Position numbers and translations under genes: made by a program. Positions 33,441 through 41,560 of a stretch of 64,000 nt of DNA are shown one piece after another; the stretch's first letter is position 1, and each line of letters starts with the position of its first letter. Source of the DNA: Paenibacillus riograndensis SBR5 (GTDB taxonomy: Bacteria; Bacillota; Bacilli; Paenibacillales; Paenibacillaceae); NCBI RefSeq assembly GCF_000981585.1, contig NZ_LN831776.1, forward strand, positions 7,557,903 to 7,621,902, in the 5' to 3' direction. The notes beneath the pieces are model-generated. The model made no database searches, had not been told where the DNA came from, and saw only the letters and a program-made list of their open reading frames with translations.

Positions 33441-35196
33441 AGGTATGCCCTCCATTGTTTGGAATTTCAAAAGTAATTACGGTCCCCTCGGACAGCTTGC
33501 TCTCAATATTCAACCCTTTCACACCTGTTCCTTCCGCTTCATAGTACAGCCTGATCCGTCGCTGCACATTCACAAGCCCTATTCCTGTTCCCTTAGCGGA
33601 GATGGATGGACCGCCTTCAAGCGCACTGTACAGTGACTGCAGGGTATCGGCATCCATCCCTGGCCCGTTGTCCTGTACGGTGATTTGCGTCCAGCCTTTA
33701 CGCTGGGCCGGAGCAACAATGACACTGACCGTTCCGCTGCCCACCCGGCTCTCCACCCCATGGAGAATGGCGTTCTCGACGATGGGCTGAATAAGCAGCT
33801 TAGGCACCGGTACAGCAGCCTCCTCCGGACCAAGCTGAATAGTCCAGGATAAGCGGTCCCCCATCCGCATCTCCATAATTTTCAGATACCGCTGAACCTG
33901 CTCCATTTCCTCCCCTAGCGTAACCCACTCATCCTTGTTCGGATTTCCGATAATGTACCGGAACAGCCTTGACATGACAACAACAAGCCCGGCCAGCTCC
34001 TCTTCGCCCTTCTCCTCAAGCGACCAGTTGAAGGCCTCCAGCGTATTGAACAGGAAATGGGGATTGATCTGCGCCTGCAGCGCCTTAAGCTCCGTCCGGC
34101 TCTGGAGCACTTCTTTTTCATACACGACCCGGATCAGATCATTCATATTGGCTATCATGCCATTATAGGTATTATTCAGCTCTCTAAGCTCTATCGTGGA
34201 TACCGACTCCGGGTTAGGCGTGAGCACCCCAAGCCTGGACTTGCGCATCGCCCGGATCAGTTGGATAATCGGCCTCGTGATCATCGTGGACAGCACAAAA
34301 GACATAATCAAAAAGAGCAAGGTTCCGAACCCCCCTGAGACGAGCAGCACCGTTCTCAACACAGAGAGTCCTCTGGTAACATAACTTACCGGAGTGAGCA
34401 CCAGCAGTGTCCAGTTTGTCTTGTCTGAGCGCAGCTTCACCTGCACATATTCCTTGCCCCGGAAGCTGACCGTCTGGTCCTTGCTGGCAAGCAGCGGCAA
34501 CAGCTCCGCCTGCGGTTCCTCACTGCTGCCGAGCAGCTCGCCTTCGTCATTCACCAGCAGCACAGACTCGCCCCCGTCGCTGCCGGACAGCGGATCATCG
34601 AGCTGGAAATAGCTGCGTTGGATCCGGGCCATCAAATAGCCGCCCCGTGAGAACCAGCGGTCCATCAGACTGACCTGGCGGATGGCCAGCAGGCTCTCTT
34701 CGTCCTTAGGGTCGACACCGATCCACACCAGTCTGCCCTTTTTGGTATTGGCTGAGGTGATATAGGCACTATTGATCCTTGTCTCCAGGCTGCCGTCCCT
34801 GATAGGGAACAGCAGCCGGTAATCCGCTGTGTACAGCTCCAGAGAACCCACGCTTGGCATGTATGCCTGATAGCTGGAGATAATCTGCAGCAGCGACTGC
34901 CGCTGGTTGAACGTAACGGATTTGCCGTCAAGCTCTTCCGTCAGCAGTTGTTGAATGGTCGGATGATTCGCCACCTGCTCCATCAGGCTGTCGATCTGGC
35001 CGATCAATGCATCGAGCCTCCCGTTTGCTTGCACCGCAGTCTGCTGGATATGCCGTTCCGCATTATTTTTCAGCAAATAGGAGACCCTGTTGTACACGAA
35101 TGCACCGGACACAGCAATAATAATCAGCATGACAAGCAGGAAGCCAATGAATATTTGATTGCGCAGCGTATTCAATTCTTTGATTTTCCCATACAC
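33400..35196 (-). CDS. Sensor histidine kinase, YesM/LytS-like (His_kinase family)
   Basis: This membrane kinase of about 598 residues has a first membrane helix (IFIGFLLVMLIIIAVSGAFV), a large extracytoplasmic Cache-like domain, a second helix (VLLVSGGFGTLLFLIMSFVL) and a HAMP segment. The His_kinase domain reads LKALQAQINPHFLFNTLEAF, with the phospho-acceptor His in NPHFLFN, and is followed by an HATPase (LLIQPIVENAILHG, VQDNGPGMD, GTGIGLVNVQRR). The frame opens with a TTG at 35244; the GTG at 35196 behind AAAGGGAG is a better start. It forms an operon with the AraC-type regulator and probably the binding protein. Confidence 0.93.
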   Translation of the reverse strand: MYGKIKELNTLRNQIFIGFLLVMLIIIAVSGAFVYNRVSYLLKNNAERHIQQTAVQANGRLDALIGQIDSLMEQVANHPTIQQLLTEELDGKSVTFNQRQSLLQIISSYQAYMPSVGSLELYTADYRLLFPIRDGSLETRINSAYITSANTKKGRLVWIGVDPKDEESLLAIRQVSLMDRWFSRGGYLMARIQRSYFQLDDPLSGSDGGESVLLVNDEGELLGSSEEPQAELLPLLASKDQTVSFRGKEYVQVKLRSDKTNWTLLVLTPVSYVTRGLSVLRTVLLVSGGFGTLLFLIMSFVLSTMITRPIIQLIRAMRKSRLGVLTPNPESVSTIELRELNNTYNGMIANMNDLIRVVYEKEVLQSRTELKALQAQINPHFLFNTLEAFNWSLEEKGEEELAGLVVVMSRLFRYIIGNPNKDEWVTLGEEMEQVQRYLKIMEMRMGDRLSWTIQLGPEEAAVPVPKLLIQPIVENAILHGVESRVGSGTVSVIVAPAQRKGWTQITVQDNGPGMDADTLQSLYSALEGGPSISAKGTGIGLVNVQRRIRLYYEAEGTGVKGLNIESKLSEGTVITFEIPNNGGHTYESGQQNDSGRGR

Positions 35197-35244
35197 TTCG
35201 GATACTCCCTTTCCCGTGGCAGCGTTTCCAATCTTATTCTCCAA

Positions 35245-35447
35245 AAGTTCCGCCGATTGTCAAGACGAATCATTCCCCTTAGCCCGGCATGGTAAAAAGC
35301 CCCTAAGCCGTTCCCCTTGTATGGGTTACGTTAAGGGCCATCTCTTGGATCAGATGAACATGAAGCGGTGTGATCCACTCTTTATCCAGAGCCACGAATC
35401 ATGAATATAATATCTGCTTCTTCAGGATATTTGTCAATCCGCAAAGC
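35245..35447. other. Upstream region of the YesMN-type operon
   Basis: No gene. On the minus strand TTGACA near 35265 is a possible -35 element, but the matching -10 is poor. If real, it would place transcription start close to the TTG at 35244 and favour the GTG at 35196. Nothing else is recognisable. Confidence 0.35.
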
Positions 35448-35483
35448 ACAAAAAAAATAGCCCGCTCCGCAATAGAAGCCGAC
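35448..35483 (-). terminator. Terminator downstream of the YdjO-like gene
   Basis: On the minus strand GTCGGCTTC and GGAGCGGGC pair (one mismatch, some G-U) around TATTGC, followed by TATTTTTTTT. It lies about 60 bp after the stop codon. Confidence 0.65.
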
Positions 35484-35544
35484 TGTTAAAGGATGTTCGC
35501 TAGTGCAGGCCTAGATCTACAGGGTGGCTTTCAGAAACGGCGGA

Positions 35545-35775
35545 TTACGTAATGGTGATCCCCTTTTTGATCGCCTTCATGTCCAAATTCGTGTTCACAA
35601 GCATAGGCAGTATCTTCATGCTTCTAGTCATCGGAGAGTTGCATTGCCAGCAGGTAGGCACATGCTGAAAGGCAAAATTATCGCGCATCCATCCTGTGCA
35701 ACCCTCTTTGGTGCAAGACCAAATAGCTGTGTCTTCCTGGGGGAGATCCTCCAGCGCTTTTTTACGAAAATACAT
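35545..35775 (-). CDS. Cold-inducible YdjO-like zinc-ribbon protein
   Basis: This small 76-residue protein resembles Bacillus YdjO: MYFRKKALEDLPQEDTAIWS, then CTKEGCTGWMRDNFAF and CWQCNSPM. The CxxxxC and CxxC pairs form a probable zinc ribbon. The frame is open to 35907, but ATG 35775 has a strong AAGGAGGGG SD and gives the family length. It lies just downstream of a cold-shock protein gene with a terminator between them, a common neighbour in Bacillaceae. The molecular role is unknown. Confidence 0.85.
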   Translation of the reverse strand: MYFRKKALEDLPQEDTAIWSCTKEGCTGWMRDNFAFQHVPTCWQCNSPMTRSMKILPMLVNTNLDMKAIKKGITIT

Positions 35776-35859
35776 AAGTACCCCTCCTTGGTTCGAATTG
35801 AGATGATTTACACACCCTAAAGAAGCGTTGTGGCGGGCTGCGGCGGCTTGTTCGAGGTC

Positions 35860-35900
35860 AAAAAAAAAGCTGCCCTCAACTTGTGTTAAGGGCAGCTTTG
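35860..35900 (-). terminator. Terminator of the cold-shock gene
   Basis: On the minus strand AAGCTGCCCT pairs with AGGGCAGCTT perfectly, followed by a run of eight or nine T. It begins about 10 bp after the csp stop codon. Confidence 0.92.
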
Positions 35901-35908
35901 ATTTCACA

Positions 35909-36109
35909 TTACAGTTTTACAACGTTTTCGGCTTGTGGTCCACGAGCGCCTTCAGTTACGTTGAACTCAACGCGTTGGCCTTCGTCCAAAGACTTGAAAC
36001 CGTCGCCAGTGATTGCGGAGAAATGTACGAATACGTCACTTCCGCCTTCAACCTCGATAAAACCGAAACCTTTGTCTGCGTTGAACCATTTAACTGTACC
36101 TGTTTGCAT
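35909..36109 (-). CDS. Cold-shock protein (CspA/CspB family)
   Basis: This 66-residue single cold-shock domain binds single-stranded RNA or DNA. RNP1 is KGFGFIEV and RNP2 is DVFVHFSAI; the surface aromatics FGFIEV, VFVHF and W in VKWFNADKG are present. It probably melts mRNA secondary structure in the cold and more generally acts as an RNA chaperone. Its SD is TTGGAGG. A near-consensus promoter and a long leader carrying a stable hairpin lie upstream, consistent with post-transcriptional temperature control. Confidence 0.95.
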   Translation of the reverse strand: MQTGTVKWFNADKGFGFIEVEGGSDVFVHFSAITGDGFKSLDEGQRVEFNVTEGARGPQAENVVKL

Positions 36110-36171
36110 GATATTACCTCCAAAATTTTATTTAACACATGTCCTTTTATTCCTACGTATTGTACGAACAA

Positions 36172-36236
36172 ATAAAAATTCACACATTGTAAAAGGATTC
36201 ATACGCACAAATGATAACCCTTTACAATATGTGAAT
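36172..36236 (-). promoter_or_regulatory. Stable hairpin in the csp leader
   Basis: On the minus strand AATTCACATATTGTAAAGG pairs with a nearly perfect complement ending ACAATGTGTGAATT, leaving a loop of about 20 nt. It starts some 20 nt downstream of the predicted transcription start and ends about 60 nt before the ATG. Long structured leaders are typical of cold-shock mRNAs. A T-run after the stem could alternatively make it a terminator or attenuator. Confidence 0.65.
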
Positions 36237-36262
36237 TAAGGTTTAACTTTATGTTTAAATTT

Positions 36263-36291
36263 ATTATAGCACATTAATTCTTCGAAAGCAA
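36263..36291 (-). promoter_or_regulatory. Sigma-A promoter of the csp gene
   Basis: TTGCTT (36291-36286) and TATAAT (36268-36263) on the minus strand are separated by 17 bp. The predicted leader is about 145 nt. Confidence 0.8.
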
Positions 36292-36367
36292 AGAAATAAC
36301 TAAAAATAAAAATATTCTGCCCGGTCCGTGCACCTCCGTAAAGGTCCTAACCGGGCAGCCGCAAGGT

Positions 36368-36646
36368 TCAGTCGATATAACCAGCCAGCCCTTTATCCAT
36401 TAAATAATCCATTTCCGCATCGAGAATGCTCTCCACGGTCAGTTCATCCAGCTTCACATCACGCTGGGCGACGACGTAGTCCACCAGATCATCATTGTCG
36501 ATGTCCACCTCGCCTTTGGCATTTGCCTTGGCCTTATTAATAAAGGTCTGCTCATGCTTCAGTACCAGCCGGATCAGCTTCGGGTCCACCTTCGTCTGCG
36601 CGGCCAATACATCCACTAATTCCTGCTCGTTTACTTCATCACTCAT
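36368..36646 (-). CDS. Conserved hypothetical acidic protein
   Basis: This 92-residue soluble protein is rich in Asp, Glu and Val, with a predicted helical make-up (ELVDVLAAQTKVDPKLIRLV, DIDNDDLVDYVVAQRDVKLD, ESILDAEMDYLMDKG). I do not recognise a named family. AAGGA precedes the ATG, and composition is like its neighbours, so it is likely a real gene. It stands alone upstream of the cold-shock gene and downstream of the MBL-fold hydrolase. Confidence 0.7.
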   Translation of the reverse strand: MSDEVNEQELVDVLAAQTKVDPKLIRLVLKHEQTFINKAKANAKGEVDIDNDDLVDYVVAQRDVKLDELTVESILDAEMDYLMDKGLAGYID

Positions 36647-36750
36647 ACTATTCCTTCAGCTCCTCGGCATTTATGCTCAGCTAACCTGAAATAACGGTCT
36701 CCGATTCTTACGGCATTATTGTACCCTAACTCCCCGCTCAGCCGCGCCCC

Positions 36751-37854
36751 TCATTTCCACCATGCAAGTGAGGGGACCTCTGCCGAACCGGTATAAACCG
36801 GCTCGCCAATGCGCGGTGTAGCCAGCCGGACGCCGTGCGCCTTAGCCGCTGCGAAGACACGCTCCACCGGATCGGTCCAGTCATGCATCGACAGGGTAAA
36901 CGCCGCCCAATGGATGGGAATCATCAGTGCCCCGCGGACATCCAGATGCGCCTGAACCGTCTGCTCCGGGAGCATATGAATATCCGCCCAGCGGGGATCG
37001 TATTGGCCGCATTCCATCAGCGTCAGATCAAAAGGGCCATATTTCTCGCCAATTTCGGCAAAATGGGGGCCATACCCGCTGTCGCCGCTGAAAAAGATCT
37101 TCGTCTCTGCCCCCCGGATAATCCAGGAGCACCAGAGCGTGGAGTTGCGGTCCAGCAGGCTGCGTCCGGAGAAGTGCCGTGCCGGAGCACTGGTCAGCGT
37201 AAGCCCCGCATACCGGAACTCATCCCACCAGTCCTTTTCGCGGATCTTCTCCCGGCTCACTCCCCAGCGCTGCAGATGAGCGCCGACGCCCAGCGGCACA
37301 ATGAACATGCCTACCTTGTCCTTTAACTGCCTGATCGAGCCGTAATCGAGGTGGTCATAATGGTCATGGGAGAGCAGCACAGCATCTATGCGGGGAAGCT
37401 CCGAAATCTCAATCGGCAGCTGCTTGCTGTAACGCCGGCCGCCAACGAACGGAAACGGGGAAGGCGAGCGGCCCAGCATAGGGTCCAGGAACAACGTCAC
37501 TCCGTCCATCTCCAGCAGCACAGCAGAATGCCCGAACCAGGTCACGCGGGTATCCCCGCTCTCCTGAATCGAACCGGGCAGCAGCTTCTCAGGAATCAGG
37601 GGCTGCGGAGGCCGCGAGCGGGGGTTGCCTTTGATGAAGTCCTTGAGAATGGAAAGGCTGCTTCCCGCGCTGTTCTCCATCATCACGGTTGCAGCCGGAT
37701 AGACAAACTTGCCGTCCTTATAGTTCAGGGAGCGGCTTATGATTTGCTTCTCCTTCCTGGAAGCCCGTCGTCCAAAAGCGGGATAAAAGGTCATTACAAT
37801 GTAAGCCACTGCAGCCAGCACCACAAGGGATACAGCGATGATTATTAAGGTCAT
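36751..37854 (-). CDS. MBL-fold metal-dependent hydrolase (UlaG/NAPE-PLD-like)
   Basis: This 367-residue protein has an N-terminal membrane anchor (LIIIAVSLVVLAAVAYIVMT) and a metallo-beta-lactamase domain. TWFGHSAVLLEMDGVTLFLD opens the fold, and the metal motif is LLSHDHYDHLDYG (HxHxDH). FSGDSGYGPHFAEIG supplies the bridging Asp, and MIPIHWAAFTLSMHDW the last His. The order matches NAPE-hydrolysing phospholipase D-like proteins, which suggests a lipid or phosphodiester substrate at the membrane. It is monocistronic, with a GAGAAGGG SD. Confidence 0.9.
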   Translation of the reverse strand: MTLIIIAVSLVVLAAVAYIVMTFYPAFGRRASRKEKQIISRSLNYKDGKFVYPAATVMMENSAGSSLSILKDFIKGNPRSRPPQPLIPEKLLPGSIQESGDTRVTWFGHSAVLLEMDGVTLFLDPMLGRSPSPFPFVGGRRYSKQLPIEISELPRIDAVLLSHDHYDHLDYGSIRQLKDKVGMFIVPLGVGAHLQRWGVSREKIREKDWWDEFRYAGLTLTSAPARHFSGRSLLDRNSTLWCSWIIRGAETKIFFSGDSGYGPHFAEIGEKYGPFDLTLMECGQYDPRWADIHMLPEQTVQAHLDVRGALMIPIHWAAFTLSMHDWTDPVERVFAAAKAHGVRLATPRIGEPVYTGSAEVPSLAWWK

Positions 37855-37951
37855 GGTCCAGCCCTTCTCTCCAGCATAGTCATTCTATGGACATATTATA
37901 AGGCGGTCCAGGCCAGCGGGGCAAATGTTGCGCGGGAGCCCACTGTGAAAG

Positions 37952-38665
37952 CTACAAATTCCAGCCGGGAATTTTGCGCAAATCGCCATCCCAGATCTGG
38001 ACGGTGCTCTGTACCGGCACATCAGCCGGAGAAGAAGCGGTGCGGATATAACAGGAGTCTATTCCCACCGCCGCCGCACCGGCCATATCGGTACGCGGAT
38101 CGTTGCCGATCATGATCGCCGAGCTTAGATCCGCCCCGTATTTCTCCGTCAGGTAACGGTAGAACAGCGGGTCCGGCTTGCTGATCCCTGCCTCTGACGA
38201 AATCGCCACACCGTCGAATAAATGCAGGATGCCCAGCATGGTGAGTTCGGCTTCAATGAAGGTTTTCTGCCCGTTGGAGAGCAGAAATACTTTTTTGCCG
38301 CGTGATCTTAAGCCCCGGAGAATTTCCTCCACCCCGCTGTATAAGGAGATCTTAATCATCGACAAGGTACGCAGCCATCTCACTGTTTCATGCAGCCAGG
38401 CCTGCCCCGGATTGCCGCCCAAATCGCGGGCCACCGCGCGGAACACCTCCTCCATCACGAAGTCCGGATACGCACAGTGCTGCCCAGCGGCAGCCAGCTG
38501 CCCGTCCCGCTCCCGCAAAAAACGCTGCTGCAGTTCCACTCCGGAAATATTCAGCCCATGATAACTGAAATGGAGCGACAGCCGCTCCCAGAGTTCAGGC
38601 CGCTCCTCATCTGTCTCAATGTCAATCAGCGTGCCATACAGATCAAAAATGTAAGTCTGATACAT
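37952..38665 (-). CDS. HAD-superfamily hydrolase (YjjG-like)
   Basis: This HAD-IA phosphatase of about 237 residues has motif I in YIFDLYGTLIDIETDEERPE, with Tyr in place of the usual second Asp-adjacent residue (DLYGT is common in the YjjG/haloacid group). Motif II is VFLLSNGQKTFIEAELT, and motifs III-IV are GISKPDPLFYRY and MIGNDPRTDMAGAAAVG. It likely dephosphorylates nucleotides or sugar phosphates. ATG 38665 sits after AGGAGGAGAAGT; the upstream 15 codons are not needed. Confidence 0.9.
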   Translation of the reverse strand: MYQTYIFDLYGTLIDIETDEERPELWERLSLHFSYHGLNISGVELQQRFLRERDGQLAAAGQHCAYPDFVMEEVFRAVARDLGGNPGQAWLHETVRWLRTLSMIKISLYSGVEEILRGLRSRGKKVFLLSNGQKTFIEAELTMLGILHLFDGVAISSEAGISKPDPLFYRYLTEKYGADLSSAIMIGNDPRTDMAGAAAVGIDSCYIRTASSPADVPVQSTVQIWDGDLRKIPGWNL

Positions 38666-38810
38666 ACTTCTCCTCCTGACCATTTCTGAAGCGATTGTTA
38701 ATATTTTCATTTTAAACCGATCCGGAGTTTATGCAACATATTCGCAGGCCATAACGTTTAGAAGTTTAATAGAATCGGCAACCGGAAAACTAAATCAAAG
38801 GAGCATATCC

Positions 38811-39845
38811 ATGAACGCTGCCCTGAAAACAAGTGCAATCTTGCTAACCTTATCACTCGCTCTTACAACCGGAGGGGTCTCGGCAGCCCCCAGCGCTGCG
38901 TCCACCCCCAATCACAGCACTATACAAACCCCCTCAGCCGGGGCTGCAACATTCTCCATATCTGTAAATGGTTCTGCTCTTTCCGAGCCCGGCTTCCAGT
39001 CCCCCGGCAGCAAAGAGCCGCTGCTTCCTCTGCGCGCCGTTGCCGGTGCACTCGGCTTCACTGTGGCCTGGAATGCGCAGACGAAGGCCGTAGACCTGAA
39101 TAAAGGCAGCATCTTTACCTCTGTAAAAAGCGGCAAGGACCGCTATGCCGTCAATAAGATGTATATCCAGCTCGGAACAGCTCCGCAAACGAAGCAGAAC
39201 AAGCTGTATGTCCCTGCATCTTTTGTAAGCAAAGTGCTGCGTCAATCGGTTAGCGCGGAGGGACAGCGGATCGAGATCAATCCGGCAGCAGAGCATATCA
39301 GCGAGACCGGTGTCATCACAGCCATTACCGATGCGGACAGCTACCAGTCGGTACGTATCCGGGGCATCGGCACCGAAGGAATGATTCTGAATGTGGGGAA
39401 GGATACCAGGCTTAACCGTCAAGACGGCTCTGAGCTGGCCTTCAGCGAGCTTCATATCGGCATGACCGTGGAAGCGCAGCACTCCCTGATCTCCACCCGC
39501 AGTCTGCCCCCGCAAACACCGGCCTACCAGATCACAGTACTGGACGGGGAGACACAGGATGACCTGCTTGGCACGGCAGGCACGGTCCAGCAAGTCACTA
39601 CAGCGGAGGATGGCACGGTCAGCTTTCGCATCCGCGGCAGTGCACTGAGCGAGAAATCGCAAAACGAGGTTGTCCTTCGCCTGGCAAAGGACACGGTAGT
39701 CATTAATGAGAACGGTGAGACTGCGTCGCCCGCCGATGTGATCCAGGGAGCCGAAGTGATCAGCTTCTATAGCCCCTTGCTGACCCGCAGCCTGCCTCCA
39801 TCAGGCACAGCTTTGAAGGTGGTTTTGAAGGCGGACAAGCTGTAG
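38811..39845 (+). CDS. Secreted copper-amine-oxidase N-terminal-like domain protein
   Basis: This exported 344-residue protein has a signal peptide (LKTSAILLTLSLALTTGGVS, cut near AAP). It is followed by a Cu_amine_oxidN1-type domain: LLPLRAVAGALGFTVAWNAQ, TKAVDLNKGS and KLYVPASFVSKVL. This domain is common in Paenibacillus wall-associated proteins. The C-terminal half has repeated beta-rich segments (GVITAITDADSYQSVRIRGI, GTAGTVQQVTTAEDGTVSFR) with no recognised catalytic motif. The domain does not itself imply amine oxidase activity. SD AAAGGAG. A GC-rich hairpin without a T-run (39862-39903) follows. Confidence 0.85.
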   Translation: MNAALKTSAILLTLSLALTTGGVSAAPSAASTPNHSTIQTPSAGAATFSISVNGSALSEPGFQSPGSKEPLLPLRAVAGALGFTVAWNAQTKAVDLNKGSIFTSVKSGKDRYAVNKMYIQLGTAPQTKQNKLYVPASFVSKVLRQSVSAEGQRIEINPAAEHISETGVITAITDADSYQSVRIRGIGTEGMILNVGKDTRLNRQDGSELAFSELHIGMTVEAQHSLISTRSLPPQTPAYQITVLDGETQDDLLGTAGTVQQVTTAEDGTVSFRIRGSALSEKSQNEVVLRLAKDTVVINENGETASPADVIQGAEVISFYSPLLTRSLPPSGTALKVVLKADKL

Positions 39846-40215
39846 TAAAGGCTTCCGACTTATACAACAGCCGCGACCCTGCAAATAGAGGGCCGCGGCT
39901 GTCGTACTGTGTGAACCGCACTTGGCCTGGCTCCATCCTGGCGCCAACACAGCGAAGACCCTGCAGGCAGCCCGCAGAGTCTTCAAAAGGTGAGAAGTGA
40001 ATATTTAGTTATGCCAGGTTCCACAGGCTAGGGTACTTTTCCGGTAAACAATCGACGCCATCTCGATTTGTTTTTGCCTTTCAGATAGTACATGGGTGAA
40101 ATCAACTACCTTTCGGAATACACATTACATGCCGTTCCAATCGCTATAATTGACACCTTCCACTTCCCACCTACTTATTAATACCCATTATCCTTGCGCG
40201 ATAAGCAGCCTGTGC
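39846..40215. other. Intergenic region between the copper-amine-oxidase-like gene and rpmE2
   Basis: No gene. It contains the hairpin ACAGCCGCG...CGCGGCTGT (about 39866-39901), a second one (AAGACCCTGC with GCAGAGTCTT near 39956-39985), and one GGGTACTTTTCC (40031-40042) that may be a decayed copy of the 51-bp-family core. The rest is unremarkable. Confidence 0.45.
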
Positions 40216-40268
40216 AAAAAAAAGAGGACTTCCCGTATACCATCTGCATGGCTGCGGAATATCCTCTG
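40216..40268 (-). terminator. Terminator of the L31 gene
   Basis: On the minus strand AGAGGATATTCC pairs imperfectly with GGGAAGTCCTCT, followed by eight T residues. Confidence 0.8.
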
Positions 40269-40281
40269 TGCGGTAAAACTA

Positions 40282-40530
40282 TTATTTCTTCTGCGCCAAC
40301 CGTTGTTTGAACTTGTCCACACGGCCGCCAGTTTCGGTATCTCTTTGTTTACCAGTGTAGAACGGGTGGGATGCGGAGCTGGAGTCCACACGGATCACCG
40401 GATAAGTGTTGCCGTCTTCCCATTCCATAGTTTCATTGGACGATTTGGTGGACGAGCTCAGGAATTTGAAACCTACGCTGGCATCCAGAAAAATCACCTG
40501 GTTGAATTTAGGGTGTATGCCTTCTTTCAT
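40282..40530 (-). CDS. rpmE2: 50S ribosomal protein L31, type B (zinc-independent)
   Basis: This is L31 type B, 82 residues: [40 protein letters not shown] and [20 protein letters not shown]. It lacks the CxxC zinc motif, as in forms made during zinc starvation. Such genes are often Zur-controlled, but I see no clear Zur box in the short upstream spacer, so the paralogue may be constitutive. ATG 40530 has AAGGAGG; the frame extension to 40560 is rejected. Confidence 0.95.
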   Translation of the reverse strand: MKEGIHPKFNQVIFLDASVGFKFLSSSTKSSNETMEWEDGNTYPVIRVDSSSASHPFYTGKQRDTETGGRVDKFKQRLAQKK

Positions 40531-40663
40531 TGTAGTAACCTCCTTCCCGTACATATACAATCTCTATGGCAAAATGAAGCGATCTCTTGGGAGATAACTA
40601 AATCCACAGATTTACACGCCATACTATCATACGCTATCGGGGGCGTTGAGTCAATCACCTAAA

Positions 40664-41560
40664 TTAATCCAACACCCGCTCCATGTGTACAAGCTCACTC
40701 CGCACGCTGAATCCGGCGGCTTCCAGCCAGCTCCGCATTCCAGAGTCGGCAGCCGGGGTATGCACCGTGCTCAGGCTGACCCCGCTTCCGCTATAGCTGA
40801 AGATACGGCTAAGCAGCAGATGGATAAGCGTCCCCCTATCAGGGAGGTCATCGCGCAGCCTGCCGGGATACAGCTGAATCCCGCTGAGCTGCCCCGTCCC
40901 CGCATATACCCGCCGGAACTGGACATACCCCAGTGCGGCTCCGTTCTGCTCGGCGATCAGACAGCGTCCGTCCTTGAGGCTGGGCCAGTGGGTCTGCCAG
41001 GGACCGGAATAGTCGTAGAACGGCAGCACCGCCGCTTCTGCAGCCGCACACTCACGAATCTGCAGACCGGCTTCTTCACCGCTCCTCCAGACTTGTTCCG
41101 GCGCCGCCGGGAATGAAGGCTCTCCGTCCAATGTGTAGAACAGCGTAGTTCCTTGCCCACGGTAGCCGTGCTTTTCATATAGGGCAATCGCAGGCTCGTT
41201 CTGTACAAAGGCTTCCAGCCGGGCTGTCTGCGCTCCGGCGAGCTTGTATCTGCGGATGTTCTCTTCCAGCAGACGTCCGCCCATTCCCTGGCCCCTGTAG
41301 GCCGGAAGGACGGCAGTCCCTCCGTTCCAGGCCATGGTTTCCCCGTTCACCGTACGCAGCCCGTTCAGTGTAAAGCCCACCGCCTGCCCGTCTGCATAGA
41401 GCATGACGGATTCTTCCGGCAGCAGATCCTCGCGGTGGAACCTGCCCAGAAACGTCCGGCAGTCCATCTGCAAATTCGCATAGTAATCCTGAAACCCTGC
41501 ATTCCAGGCAGCGAGTGCGTCCTGCAGCGGGATTTCGCTGAATGTTCTGAACGTAAACAT
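40664..41560 (-). CDS. GNAT-family N-acetyltransferase, tandem domain
   Basis: This 298-residue protein has an N-terminal GNAT fold: AWNGGTAVLPAYRGQGMGGR contains the acetyl-CoA loop RGQGMGG, followed by LLEENIRRYKLAGAQTARLE and AIALYEKHGYRGQGTTLFY. The C-terminal half (ECAAAEAAVLPFYDYSGPWQ, CLIAEQNGAALGYVQFRRV) resembles a second, degenerate GNAT domain. The substrate is unknown. Its ATG overlaps the stop of the upstream SDR gene by one base (TAATG), so the two are translated together. Confidence 0.87.
   Translation of the reverse strand: MFTFRTFSEIPLQDALAAWNAGFQDYYANLQMDCRTFLGRFHREDLLPEESVMLYADGQAVGFTLNGLRTVNGETMAWNGGTAVLPAYRGQGMGGRLLEENIRRYKLAGAQTARLEAFVQNEPAIALYEKHGYRGQGTTLFYTLDGEPSFPAAPEQVWRSGEEAGLQIRECAAAEAAVLPFYDYSGPWQTHWPSLKDGRCLIAEQNGAALGYVQFRRVYAGTGQLSGIQLYPGRLRDDLPDRGTLIHLLLSRIFSYSGSGVSLSTVHTPAADSGMRSWLEAAGFSVRSELVHMERVLD

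Noticed and set aside
40530..40640. Zur box upstream of the L31 type B gene
   Set aside because: I looked for the AAATCGTAA-type inverted repeat expected for zinc control and did not find a convincing match.
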